Positions 1 through 6,580 of a DNA stretch of 11,394 bases are shown here, piece by piece. The position numbers and the translations under genes were made by a program. This DNA comes from DAONBD01 sp964525485 (GTDB lineage Bacteria; Patescibacteriota; Gracilibacteria; UBA1369; LOWO2-01-FULL-3). The notes under the pieces are model-generated. The model made no database searches and was not told the origin of the DNA. It saw only the letters and a list, made by a program, of their open reading frames with translations. Where the stretch lies: contig CAZGHH010000029.1 in assembly GCA_964525485.1 (NCBI GenBank), positions 1-11,394 on the forward strand. Reading direction: 5' to 3'. Position 1 is the first letter of the stretch, and the number at the start of each line of letters is the position of its first letter.

Positions 1-90
1 GAATTCAAGCAAGCCATCACGGGTAGCGCTGAAGGCGTAACCGCGGCTTACTATGCATTCAAATACGTACAAGGCGGCGCGAACTTCTAG
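1..90 (+). CDS. trxB: Thioredoxin reductase-like protein, C-terminal end only
   Basis: The first 29 codons of the window are open in frame 1 and end at TAG (88-90), so this is the 3' end of a gene that starts upstream. The tail contains KQAITGSAEGVTAAYYAFKY, which resembles the last helix region of thioredoxin-disulfide reductase (E. coli TrxB has RQAITAAGDGCIAALDAERY). In that family this segment sits in the FAD-binding domain, just after the conserved GD motif that contacts FAD. The full enzyme moves electrons from NADPH to thioredoxin in the cytoplasm. The redox-active CxxC and the nucleotide-binding motifs lie outside the window, so another FAD-dependent pyridine nucleotide-disulfide oxidoreductase, such as an AhpF-like protein, cannot be excluded. 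A hairpin with a short T run follows the stop directly, so this is probably the last gene of its transcript. Confidence 0.65.
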   Translation, partial: EFKQAITGSAEGVTAAYYAFKYVQGGANF

Positions 91-118
91 TCAAGTCCCG
101 GACTCGGCTACCCCTTTT
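88..118 (+). terminator. Likely rho-independent terminator after the trxB-like gene
   Basis: Positions 88-97 pair with 101-110 around a CCG loop (98-100). There are ten stacked positions, with one G-U wobble (91/107) and one A/C mismatch (93/105). CCCC and then TTTT (115-118) follow. The stem begins on the stop codon TAG of the upstream gene. The T run is short, so termination may be partial or may need the second hairpin at 121-137. Confidence 0.55.
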
Positions 119-120
119 AG

Positions 121-137
121 TAGAGTCCCGGACTCTA
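121..137. repeat. Second hairpin sharing a 12-nt core with the first
   Basis: This is a perfect 7-bp stem (121-127 with 131-137) around a CCG loop. Its core AGTCCCGGACTC (124-135) is identical to 94-105, exactly 30 nt upstream. The right arm contains the stop codon of pepA (135-137, minus strand). Read from pepA, no T run follows, so it is not a standard intrinsic terminator in that direction. On the plus strand GTAATTTT follows, so it could back up termination of the trxB-like gene. It may be a dispersed terminator-like repeat placed where convergent genes meet. Confidence 0.5.
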
Positions 138-1619
138 GTAATTTTCAATAAAGTTCAGAAGGAATCTGACTCCAATTCCCGTAGCTCCTTTTTGTTCGTA
201 TTTTTTCGGATCGTGTGTGTATGCGGTTCCAGCTATGTCTATGTGAGCCCATTTCATATCTTTTTCAACGAATACTGCAACGAATGCCGCGCCTTTACTG
301 CCTCCGGCCAAATGTGATGTTCCAACATCCGCATTACAATAATCCGCGACTTTCGACTTCACTTTTTCAATGTGATCTTTGTGTAATGGAAGCTCCCAAA
401 TTAAATCATCTGTTTCATCTCCGGCTTTTAGAAGCCTTTTCCCGATTTCTTTATCATTTGTAAACATCGCTGTGTATCGATCTCCCAAAGCAACCATCGC
501 CGCTCCTGTGAGAGTCGCAATATCTATCAAACATTCAGGCTTGAATTTTTTCTGAGCGTAATGCACTCCGTCCGCGAGTATCAAACGCCCTTCGGCATCC
601 GTGTTTTTGATTTCTACAGTTTTGCCATTAAGCATCGTGATAACATCACTTGGTCTAAAAGCGTTTCCGTCGATCATATTTTCTGTAAGCACCAAAACTC
701 CAACTATATTTTTCTTAATTTTTAAATCTTTTAATGCGGTAAAAATACCTATAATTGCTGATGCACCTGCTTTGTCTGAGTGCATGTCTTCCATGTGAGC
801 GGATGGTTTGAGATTGTATCCGCCGGAATCAAATACAACACCTTTTCCGACCAAAACTATCGGTTTTTCTTTTGGATTTTTTGCTCCATTATATTCGAGT
901 GTTATCACTTTTGCAGGTTTGTAAGAGCCCTGATTTACGGCTAACAATCCTCCCCATCCTTGTTTTTTTAATTCGGCTTTATCTATAACCGTAACTTTAT
1001 ACCCGTAATCTTTTTTTAGTTGTTTTGCGATCGATTCGAAATACTCTATGTCTATTATGTTTGCAGGACCGTTTACTAGATCTTTTGTTACGTTTGTCGC
1101 TTGTGCAACGACAAGCGCTTTTTCAATTTCTTTCTCCAATGTTTTCCCCTCTTTTTTGCTTACTAAAATTATATTGTTGATCTCGGCTTTCGTCTCCAAT
1201 TCGCAATCTTCTCCTGTTTTATATTTTGAAATTCTATAGTCTTTTAATGCGATACCTTCTATTAATTCTCTCGCATAAATATCCAATTCCGGTGACATTA
1301 AAATCATCACGTCGTTTTGTTTGAGCGCTCTTGTTTCCATGCATATATCAGCCCCCAGTTTTCTCACTCTTGCTCCTGTTAATTTTTCTGATTTCCCGGC
1401 ACCAAAAAATAAGACTTTTCCCGGCATTGCTTTTGAATCAATCGTGAAATATTTTTTTTCTCCTCCTTTCCCCGACAACTCTTTTTCATCCAAAGCTTTT
1501 TTTAGCAACGATTTTAATTCTTCATTGTAATACTTTGGAGCTTTTGTTTCTCCTTTGAAATAAGGAACGATCAGTAGCCCTTTCTCTTTTTTCAGAGCTT
1601 TTTGAATTTTGACTTTCAT
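135..1619 (-). CDS. pepA: Leucyl aminopeptidase, M17 family
   Basis: This is a cytosolic aminopeptidase using two metal ions, which removes N-terminal residues from peptides during protein turnover. The 494 residues match the family length (about 500). The C-terminal catalytic domain keeps every expected ligand with the same spacing as E. coli PepA: K259 and D264 (in GKGVVFDSGG), D282, and D341 and E343 (in the M17 signature NTDAEGRL), plus the catalytic K271 and R345. The N-terminal domain (about 1-165) is divergent, as usual. There is no signal peptide. The start is the ATG at 1619-1617, with no Shine-Dalgarno motif before it. It is the last gene of the leftward operon, separated from the Nudix gene by 56 nt, and may have its own weak promoter there. 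Its TAG stop lies inside the hairpin at 121-137. Some M17 enzymes also bind DNA; nothing here tests that. Confidence 0.95.
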   Translation of the reverse strand: MKVKIQKALKKEKGLLIVPYFKGETKAPKYYNEELKSLLKKALDEKELSGKGGEKKYFTIDSKAMPGKVLFFGAGKSEKLTGARVRKLGADICMETRALKQNDVMILMSPELDIYARELIEGIALKDYRISKYKTGEDCELETKAEINNIILVSKKEGKTLEKEIEKALVVAQATNVTKDLVNGPANIIDIEYFESIAKQLKKDYGYKVTVIDKAELKKQGWGGLLAVNQGSYKPAKVITLEYNGAKNPKEKPIVLVGKGVVFDSGGYNLKPSAHMEDMHSDKAGASAIIGIFTALKDLKIKKNIVGVLVLTENMIDGNAFRPSDVITMLNGKTVEIKNTDAEGRLILADGVHYAQKKFKPECLIDIATLTGAAMVALGDRYTAMFTNDKEIGKRLLKAGDETDDLIWELPLHKDHIEKVKSKVADYCNADVGTSHLAGGSKGAAFVAVFVEKDMKWAHIDIAGTAYTHDPKKYEQKGATGIGVRFLLNFIENY

Positions 1620-1651
1620 ATTTTTAAGACATTAAAAGATTTTGCTGTATT

Positions 1652-1681
1652 AAAATAACAGAGAGAGCCTACTGATTACAA
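1652..1681 (-). promoter_or_regulatory. Weak candidate internal promoter for pepA
   Basis: On the minus strand, TTGTAA (1681-1676) is followed after 18 nt by TATTTT (1657-1652). Each hexamer matches the sigma70 consensus at four of six positions. A start about 7 nt downstream would leave a leader near 25 nt before the pepA ATG. The site is weak by itself. Support comes from the matching spacing and leader length of better candidates in this window and from the unusually wide gap before pepA. Confidence 0.25.
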
Positions 1682-2128
1682 ACCTTTTTTTGAGACAAAT
1701 TCTTCGGCTTCCTTAAGAAGATTTTTTGCGTTTTCAAAAGTGAGCTTATTCAAGGCCTGCTCGTAGTCAAGCCACCAATGCCCTCTGTGTTCAAAAGAAA
1801 TAGTTACGTCTTTCTCGTTTGTTTTCCCTACAAAAAAAACGACCTGCTTAAAAGACTGTCTGCCTTTTTTGTTGTAAGTGTAGTGAATTAGATGCCTGAA
1901 TCCTTTCACGAACTCAACGTTTTTTATTCCTGTTTCTTCAGTTAATTCTCTGTGGGCTGTTAAATACTCGTCGTTTTCTTCACCCGGTTCCACGTGGCCT
2001 TTTGGAAAATCTATATGACCTCCAGGATAGTGCAAAAGAAGGTATTTTCTACCATCTTCTTCATCTCGAAACAATACGACTCCGCAAGATTTTTCGTCAG
2101 GCATTTTACCTGAATCTACTATTGCCAT
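1676..2128 (-). CDS. Nudix hydrolase, Ap4A hydrolase (NUDT2) type
   Basis: The protein probably cleaves dinucleoside tetraphosphates such as Ap4A (asymmetric hydrolase), removing a stress-linked nucleotide. Residues 13-30 (KSCGVVLFRDEEDGRKYL) and the FPKGHVEPGE stretch resemble human NUDT2 and bacterial Ap4A hydrolases. The Nudix box runs from G44 to I68, with metal-binding glutamates E61, E64 and E65 in RELTEE. It has nine residues between E50 and R60 where the consensus has seven. A late FEHRGHWWL segment matches the EHQAYRWL region of NUDT2. The first ATG (2128) overlaps the end of rnc by 10 nt. An alternative start at codon 9 (ATG at 2104-2102) has CAGG four bases upstream and would remove only an unconserved tail. 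The order after rnc suggests translational coupling. Ap4A is a family-level inference; a different nucleotide substrate is possible. Confidence 0.85.
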   Translation of the reverse strand: MAIVDSGKMPDEKSCGVVLFRDEEDGRKYLLLHYPGGHIDFPKGHVEPGEENDEYLTAHRELTEETGIKNVEFVKGFRHLIHYTYNKKGRQSFKQVVFFVGKTNEKDVTISFEHRGHWWLDYEQALNKLTFENAKNLLKEAEEFVSKKGL

Positions 2129-2811
2129 GATTTGTCTTTTAATGCGTTTTCAGCCGCTTCGCTTTCGGCTTTTTGTTTGCTTGATCCTTTTCCTTTTGCA
2201 ATTAATTTTTCATCGAAATAAACCCCTGCCTCGAACTCTTTGTCATGATCTGGGCCCTCTTCGCTGATAATTTCGTATGTTGGAGTTATTTCTAATTTTT
2301 CTTGTATGAGTTCTTGCAAAGTGGATTTTGGATCCGCAAAAAGATTTTTTTCAATTATTTCATCCAGTCTTGAAAGTATGAATTCATTCACAAATTTTGA
2401 TGCTTCATCAAAACCTTTGTCCAAATAAATGGCTCCAATTACAGCCTCCATCACATTCGCAAGTATATAATTTTTTGTTTTTCCACCAGATGCTTCCTCT
2501 CCTTTACTCAAATACAAATACTCCCCCAAATTCAATTCTTTTGAAATTTCAGCGAGATGTCTTCCCTGCACCAAAGCGCTTCTTAAATTTGTTAATTCGC
2601 CTTCCGTTTTGTCCGGATGTTTATTAAAAAGATATTGTGTTGATATCAATTCCAACACTGCGTCTCCTAAAAATTCGAGCCTCTCATTTGATTCTATTCT
2701 CTCTTGTTTGTGTTCGTTTAAATAAGACCTGTGAATAAAAGCGTTATCCAGAATTGATTCGTCTTTGAATTTTATCCCAATTTTTTTTATTAAATCTTCG
2801 TATCTGCTCAT
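2119..2811 (-). CDS. rnc: Ribonuclease III
   Basis: This is a double-strand-specific endoribonuclease that processes rRNA precursors and structured mRNAs. It has the usual two-domain layout in 230 residues (E. coli 226). The catalytic domain (about 5-150) carries the signature NERLEFLGDAV (42-52), with metal and catalytic residues E43, E46 and D50. The second cluster is ILANVMEAVIGAIYLD. E122 aligns with E. coli E117, but N119 sits where E. coli has the metal ligand D114. The double-stranded RNA binding domain covers about 161-227 and ends in the lysine/alanine-rich KGSSKQKAESEAAENALK helix. Its ATG overlaps the nusB stop in an ATGA junction, and its TAG stop lies within the Nudix start, so all three genes are probably translated in a coupled way. 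Its place between nusB and the end of the operon fits a role in rRNA maturation. Confidence 0.95.
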   Translation of the reverse strand: MSRYEDLIKKIGIKFKDESILDNAFIHRSYLNEHKQERIESNERLEFLGDAVLELISTQYLFNKHPDKTEGELTNLRSALVQGRHLAEISKELNLGEYLYLSKGEEASGGKTKNYILANVMEAVIGAIYLDKGFDEASKFVNEFILSRLDEIIEKNLFADPKSTLQELIQEKLEITPTYEIISEEGPDHDKEFEAGVYFDEKLIAKGKGSSKQKAESEAAENALKDKSWQ

Positions 2812-3227
2812 TTTGTTTTTTTAATTTTAGTATTCATTACGGAGCTCAACACTCCATTTATAAATTTTGAACTGTTTGTGTCTCCAAAATGTTTCGCAAT
2901 TTCCACAGATTCATTGATCGCGACAACTGGCGGAACTTCTTTTGCATACAAAATCTCATAAACTCCAATTTCCAAAATCGCTCTATCTATAGGCGCAATC
3001 TTGTCTATGGGCCATTGTGGAGCGTTTTCTTGTATAATTTTCAAAATCGTCTTCTTGTGTTTTTGAATACCTTCAAGAAGCTCGTAAGCAAAATCGGCAT
3101 TCTTGATTTTCGGCGCGAACTCTTTTAAGACTGTTTCCAAAATCTTTTTCGCCGTACCTCCTCTAAATTCATACGCGAATAGAGTTTGCATTACACACGT
3201 CCGTGCAAGATGCCTGTTGCTTGCCAT
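2808..3227 (-). CDS. nusB: Transcription antitermination factor NusB
   Basis: NusB binds boxA RNA together with S10 (NusE), joins the antitermination complex on rRNA operons and helps rRNA folding. The 139 residues match the family length and the all-helical profile. The N terminus, ASNRHLARTCVMQTLFAYEF, matches the conserved RNA-binding helix, though with fewer arginines than in E. coli. PIDRAILEIGVYEILY (about 78-93), PPVVAINESVEIAKHFG and the C-terminal KFINGVLSSV are hallmark stretches. It starts 12 nt after rpmF and ends in TGA overlapping the rnc ATG. That TGA is used as a stop here argues against the UGA=Gly code. No Shine-Dalgarno motif precedes the ATG. Confidence 0.95.
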   Translation of the reverse strand: MASNRHLARTCVMQTLFAYEFRGGTAKKILETVLKEFAPKIKNADFAYELLEGIQKHKKTILKIIQENAPQWPIDKIAPIDRAILEIGVYEILYAKEVPPVVAINESVEIAKHFGDTNSSKFINGVLSSVMNTKIKKTK

Positions 3228-3239
3228 TTTAAATAACTA

Positions 3240-3479
3240 TTAAGCTTTGATCTTTGTGATTTTCTTCATCTCTTTTTCAATATTCAACACTTGTCTTCCT
3301 CTGTATTTACCACATTTTTTACAAGCTGTATGAGGAGTTTTCAAAGCTCCGCATGACGCGCATTTAACCAATGCGGCTATACCGGCCAATCTCTTTCTTG
3401 TTTTCGTTTGGAAGCTCTGATACCGATTACGGCTCGAGCTTTGGTTCATCTTCTTTTTGGGAGTTGGTTTCTTAGACAT
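3240..3479 (-). CDS. rpmF: 50S ribosomal protein L32 (bL32)
   Basis: This is a small basic protein of the large ribosomal subunit. The 79 residues begin MSKKPTPKKKMNQSSSRNR, close to the family start (AVPKRKTSKSRRDMRR type). They contain a zinc ribbon with C40, C43, C53 and C56 (CASC...CKKC), so this is the zinc-binding form of L32. The C terminus continues about 20 residues past the ribbon, ending in a lysine-rich tail (EKEMKKITKIKA). It follows yceD by one base, the yceD-rpmF arrangement conserved across many bacterial phyla, which supports both calls. No Shine-Dalgarno motif is visible; the sequence before the ATG is the end of yceD. Confidence 0.95.
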   Translation of the reverse strand: MSKKPTPKKKMNQSSSRNRYQSFQTKTRKRLAGIAALVKCASCGALKTPHTACKKCGKYRGRQVLNIEKEMKKITKIKA

Positions 3480-3480
3480 T

Positions 3481-3951
3481 CTAGTTTAAATTAATACCTT
3501 TACAGTGAGGAGAGCATACCGCAATTAATGGAAAATGCAAGATTATTTCCTGACGCAAAAATTCTTCCACATCTATGGAATGATTTTTCGTGTCTGCGTA
3601 GAAGAAATCAAATCTGTTTTCGAACTTGTCGTCAGTGATAAGAAACTGCCTTTCCATGTATGGAATTTCAACTTGAAAATCAAATTTTCCCAGGCATTTA
3701 TCGCATTGGAGCTCGAAAGTAGCTTCAAAATCTTTGATTGAAACATTGTATTCATTTTCTATTTTCATGATCTCGACCCTGCCTGATATCGGACTTTTTA
3801 CAGTTAAATTATGTTTTGAAAAATCCACTTCAACTCCGTCTAATTTATAGACTACGGAGGCGCCGGGACCTTTATTGTCTATGTCGTGAGTGTTAAAAGA
3901 AAGCTGATTTTCAGCCGTTTTCCCGTCTTCTTGTGCAATTTTTTTATTCAT
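3481..3951 (-). CDS. yceD: YceD/DUF177 family protein
   Basis: YceD-family proteins are linked to 23S rRNA accumulation and large-subunit biogenesis, and their genes usually precede rpmF, as here (1-nt gap). The 156-residue protein has the typical centre, ATFELQCDKCLGKFDFQV, with C83 and C86. The C-terminal part, DVEEFLRQEIILHFPLIAVC, is also typical. The end is unusual: many relatives finish with a CKxxCKGLCPVCGxNLN-type cluster, whereas this one reads CSPHCKGINLN (C146, C150), as if the LCPVCG part were missing. Four cysteines remain (83, 86, 146, 150), enough for one zinc site. The N-terminal 20-30 residues are polar and probably flexible. It starts 12 nt after the Bax-inhibitor-like gene. 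The molecular role of the family is not fully settled. Confidence 0.85.
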   Translation of the reverse strand: MNKKIAQEDGKTAENQLSFNTHDIDNKGPGASVVYKLDGVEVDFSKHNLTVKSPISGRVEIMKIENEYNVSIKDFEATFELQCDKCLGKFDFQVEIPYMERQFLITDDKFENRFDFFYADTKNHSIDVEEFLRQEIILHFPLIAVCSPHCKGINLN

Positions 3952-3963
3952 TTTTTGTGATTT

Positions 3964-4653
3964 TTAGCGTCTGCTTGCCATAATTGCGCGTAGAATATAT
4001 AGAAACAAATTGAATATGTCCAGGTAAAGACTCAAAGCTGCTTCTATGTACATGTTCTCAGGATATTTTTTCAATTTTTGGATGTCATACATTGTATATC
4101 CTGCAAAAAGCACTACTCCAAACCACGAATAAATCAGCTCCATAGTACTCCCCCATGGGATAAAAAGACCTATCACTCCGGTAATTATCATGCCTATGAG
4201 ACTTATCATCAAAAATCCTCTCATCCCTATTAAATTCACTTTTGTTGTCCATCCAAAAATTGCAGCGGCCGCGAAGGTCAAGACCGTAGCTGCAAGAGCT
4301 CTGACGACTATCATTATTCCTGCTTCCGCCGCCGCCATTGCTATAATCGGAGCGGCCGTCATTCCGCTTATAAAAGCAAAAAGTGCAAACATTATTTTAT
4401 TTATTACTCTTTTTTGCGACCACAATCGTGCCGTTAAAATTATTCCCAATTCAACTATGAAAAGTCCGTAAAACATGCCCATCGAAAAAGAAGCTGTAGC
4501 GAAAACATAGTTAAGCATTACATAAATTCCAGCTATCGACATTACGAGTGCAAGTGCAAAAAACATCATAACTTTTCCAAGAAAAGTCACACTATAAGAA
4601 GATCCCATTTTGATCTCGTGCGTTTCTGGATTTTTTTGTCCAAACATATTCAT
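3964..4653 (-). CDS. Bax inhibitor-1 / YccA-like membrane protein
   Basis: This is an integral membrane protein of the BI-1 (TMBIM) family. Some bacterial members leak calcium in a pH-dependent way (BsYetJ); others interact with the FtsH protease (YccA). The 229 residues give about seven hydrophobic segments, near 24-46, 57-74, 87-108, 113-135, 145-165, 173-190 and 204-221. The diagnostic C-terminal motifs are present: LFAGYTMYDIQKLKK with D190, and ALSLYLDIFNLFLYILR with D212. These aspartates correspond to the pair that forms the pH-sensing centre in BsYetJ. It is the first gene of the leftward operon, behind a divergent promoter region shared with alr. Why a membrane protein leads a ribosome and RNA operon is unclear; the grouping may only reflect genome compaction. 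Confidence 0.9.
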   Translation of the reverse strand: MNMFGQKNPETHEIKMGSSYSVTFLGKVMMFFALALVMSIAGIYVMLNYVFATASFSMGMFYGLFIVELGIILTARLWSQKRVINKIMFALFAFISGMTAAPIIAMAAAEAGIMIVVRALAATVLTFAAAAIFGWTTKVNLIGMRGFLMISLIGMIITGVIGLFIPWGSTMELIYSWFGVVLFAGYTMYDIQKLKKYPENMYIEAALSLYLDIFNLFLYILRAIMASRR

Positions 4654-4662
4654 TTTGTTAAT

Positions 4663-4692
4663 TTGTGATTAATTTTTGTGCCGGTTTATTAT
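4663..4692 (+). promoter_or_regulatory. Candidate alr promoter
   Basis: TTGTGA (4663-4668, four of six consensus matches) and TATTAT (4687-4692, five of six) are separated by 18 nt. TATACT (4690-4695) is an alternative -10. Either would start transcription less than about 10 nt before the alr ATG at 4707, giving a very short leader. That would fit the absence of Shine-Dalgarno sites, but the placement is uncertain. Confidence 0.35.
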
Positions 4693-4693
4693 A
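4688..4693 (-). promoter_or_regulatory. Candidate -10 element for the leftward operon
   Basis: A perfect TATAAT reads on the minus strand at 4693-4688, preceded by TATAG. The start would fall near 4681, giving a leader of about 28 nt to the ATG at 4653. I see no convincing -35 hexamer at the right distance. It overlaps the candidate -10 of alr on the other strand. Confidence 0.4.
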
Positions 4694-4706
4694 CTATATC
4701 GTAGCT

Positions 4707-5861
4707 ATGAATAAATACCTAAGTTGGGTCGAGATAAAAAAAGATGCTCTGGCTCATAATATAAAAGGTTTTAAAAAGATTACGCGATCTCTTGTGGCGC
4801 CTTGTGTTAAGTCAAACGCTTATGGCCATGGACTTGTTGAAACTGCGAAAATTTTTGTAAGTTCCGGGGCGGACTGGCTGACAGTGAACTCTATTTATGA
4901 AGCTGAAATTTTGAAGGAATCAGGTGTGAATGTACCTATTTATGTTATGGGCTATACTTTGCAATCCGATTTGAGACGAGCATGGGAACTTGGCTTGAGA
5001 TTGGTTGTTTACGGACGTGAAACAATCGATGCTTTGGCTTCTATTTCAGATGATTTTACTAGACCTATTAATTTGCATATCAAGGTTGAAACCGGAAATA
5101 ATAGACAAGGCGTGAGGATAGATGAATTATTGGATTTTGCTAAATATATTATTGAAAAAGGTGCAGGAAAACTTCACATTGAAGGGCTTGCAACTCATTT
5201 TGCCAACATCGAAGATACTACGGATCATTCATATGCTTTTCAACAGTTGAAAATCTTCAATTCCGCAGGAACGATGCTTCTCGAGAATGGAATCAATGTG
5301 CCAATGATGCATTGCGCAAATTCGGCCGCTACTATTTTGTTTCCGGAAACACATTTAAGTATGTGTAGAATTGGAATCGCGTCTTATGGCATGTGGCCGT
5401 CCAAAGAGACTTTTGTTTCTTATCAGGCCAAAGATTCTGATGGAATTAAATTAAAATCCGCTTTTACTTGGAAAAGTGTTGTTGGACAGGTAAAAAAAGT
5501 ACCGAAGAATGAATTCATAGGTTATGGATGCAGTTTTCGCGCGATGAGGGATACTACAATGGCTATTATTCCAGTCGGTTATTATGACGGTTACGACAGA
5601 AAATTATCTAACAATGCCCATGTATTAATCCGCGGACAAAGAGCCAAACTGATCGGACGTGTGTGTATGAATATAATCATGGTTGATGTTTCTGACATAC
5701 TTGGTGTGCGAGTTGAAGATGAAGTCGTTTTGATTGGAGAACAAAATTTTGATGAACATTCAGATACTATTTCCCCTGAGGAATTCGCTTCCTGGATTGG
5801 ATCTATTAACTACGAAGTTACTACGAGAGTGAATGAAAGAATTCCAAGAGTTTTTGTATAA
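4707..5861 (+). CDS. alr: Alanine racemase
   Basis: This PLP enzyme interconverts L- and D-alanine, supplying D-Ala for peptidoglycan. I chose the ATG at 4707 (384 residues) because the family starts within a few residues of W-x-E-I (here SWVEIKKDALAHNI). The in-frame ATG at 4665 would add 14 residues that overlap the promoter region. The TIM-barrel domain carries the PLP lysine K35 in VKSNAYGHG. R133 lies in KVETGNNRQGV, and R221 in RIGIASYG should contact the cofactor ring. The C-terminal beta domain has the second catalytic residue, Y273 (IGYGCSF), then IPVGYYDGYDR and GRVCMNIIMVDVSD. The last has Asn where CMD is usual. The gene leads the D-Ala cluster, ending 18 nt before the dipeptidase. 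The enzyme is a cytoplasmic homodimer in known cases. Confidence 0.95.
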   Translation: MNKYLSWVEIKKDALAHNIKGFKKITRSLVAPCVKSNAYGHGLVETAKIFVSSGADWLTVNSIYEAEILKESGVNVPIYVMGYTLQSDLRRAWELGLRLVVYGRETIDALASISDDFTRPINLHIKVETGNNRQGVRIDELLDFAKYIIEKGAGKLHIEGLATHFANIEDTTDHSYAFQQLKIFNSAGTMLLENGINVPMMHCANSAATILFPETHLSMCRIGIASYGMWPSKETFVSYQAKDSDGIKLKSAFTWKSVVGQVKKVPKNEFIGYGCSFRAMRDTTMAIIPVGYYDGYDRKLSNNAHVLIRGQRAKLIGRVCMNIIMVDVSDILGVRVEDEVVLIGEQNFDEHSDTISPEEFASWIGSINYEVTTRVNERIPRVFV

Positions 5862-5879
5862 TTTTTAAAATGACTGAAA

Positions 5880-6548
5880 GTGAATGCGAGGAAAATAAAA
5901 ATCATAGATAATGGTGAGCCTTTGATTAATTTCCCCGGCGATTTTGTTTGTGTGCCAATGTATTTCAGAAATGGTCTTACAGAAGACCTTAGCATGCAAC
6001 TTCGCGAAGGAGCTATTGAAGCTTTGGTCCGTGCAAAAAAACATTTATCAAATGGGTGGAATTTCTTAGTTTGGGATGGTTACAGGCCATTAAAATTACA
6101 ACAAAAATTATATGATGATTTAACAGCCTTGAGACGAAGTGAACACCCAGAATGGGATAATATAAGACTGGCTAATGAAGTTGAGAAATTTGTAAAATAT
6201 GCGAGCCATGACCCGGAACTTCCTTCCCCTCATAATACCGGGGGAGCTGTTGATCTGACGATTTTAAATGCAGCTGATGAGGAATTGGACATGGGCACGT
6301 TTTTCGATGAATTTACTGAAAAATCTTACACTTGGAAGGATGGTGGTACGTTCGATGATCTTGAATATGATATCGCACGCGGCATCACCCCCCAGCAATC
6401 CGAAAACCGAAAAATCTTACGAGAGATTTTGACTGCAGAAGGGTTTGGGTCTTACCAGTGGGAGTGGTGGCATTTTAATTTCGGAAACCTGGGTTGGGCT
6501 GAATATTACGGTAAGGATATTGCGATTTACGGATCTCTGGAGCTATAA
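5880..6548 (+). CDS. D-Ala-D-Ala dipeptidase, VanX/DdpX-like (M15D)
   Basis: This is a zinc peptidase expected to hydrolyse D-Ala-D-Ala to two D-Ala. The 222 residues (VanX 202) contain the full active site: R69 in VWDGYRP, zinc ligands H118 and D125 in SPHNTGGAVDL, the general base E195 and the third ligand H198 in WEWWHF. These match VanX R71, H116, D123, E181 and H184. The stretch around 138-150 (MGTFFDEFTEKSY) also parallels VanX. There is no signal peptide, so it should act in the cytoplasm. The start is GTG at 5880; the nearby ATG at 5870 is in another frame and stops after 13 codons. It sits between alr and ddl, the genes that make its substrate, so recycling or limiting the dipeptide pool is more likely than glycopeptide resistance. 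No VanA-type ligase or VanH is present. Confidence 0.88.
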   Translation: MNARKIKIIDNGEPLINFPGDFVCVPMYFRNGLTEDLSMQLREGAIEALVRAKKHLSNGWNFLVWDGYRPLKLQQKLYDDLTALRRSEHPEWDNIRLANEVEKFVKYASHDPELPSPHNTGGAVDLTILNAADEELDMGTFFDEFTEKSYTWKDGGTFDDLEYDIARGITPQQSENRKILREILTAEGFGSYQWEWWHFNFGNLGWAEYYGKDIAIYGSLEL

Positions 6549-6549
6549 T
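6520..6549 (+). promoter_or_regulatory. Candidate ddl promoter
   Basis: TTGCGA (6520-6525, four of six) is followed after 18 nt by a perfect TATAAT (6544-6549). The -10 overlaps the TAA stop of the dipeptidase gene. A start near 6556 would give a leader of about 25 nt to the ATG at 6581. A chance TATAAT over a TAA stop in AT-rich DNA remains possible. Confidence 0.4.
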
Positions 6550-6580
6550 CTTCTCGAGCTTAAGCGTTTAACTTTTTTAT

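Noticed and set aside
1..6. GAATTC at the first base as a cloning boundary
   Set aside because: GAATTC also occurs inside several genes (for example near 5511, 5780 and 8704), so its place at position 1 shows nothing.
215..1530. Open frames on the plus strand opposite pepA, and similar shadows elsewhere
   Set aside because: They lie antisense or out of frame to strongly supported genes and show no recognisable domains.
4665..4706. Longer alr start (ATG at 4665, 14 extra residues)
   Set aside because: The extra residues are unlike the family N terminus and would be encoded over the promoter region; ATG at 4707 fits family length.
5857..5862. TATAAT over the alr stop codon as a promoter for the dipeptidase gene
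   Set aside because: The -35 at 18 nt is poor (ATGAAA) and the start would leave only about 11 nt before the GTG. Read-through from alr is enough to explain expression.
5870..5911. 13-codon open frame just before the dipeptidase as a leader peptide
   Set aside because: It has no repeated codons, attenuator hairpin or conserved feature; chance is the simpler explanation.
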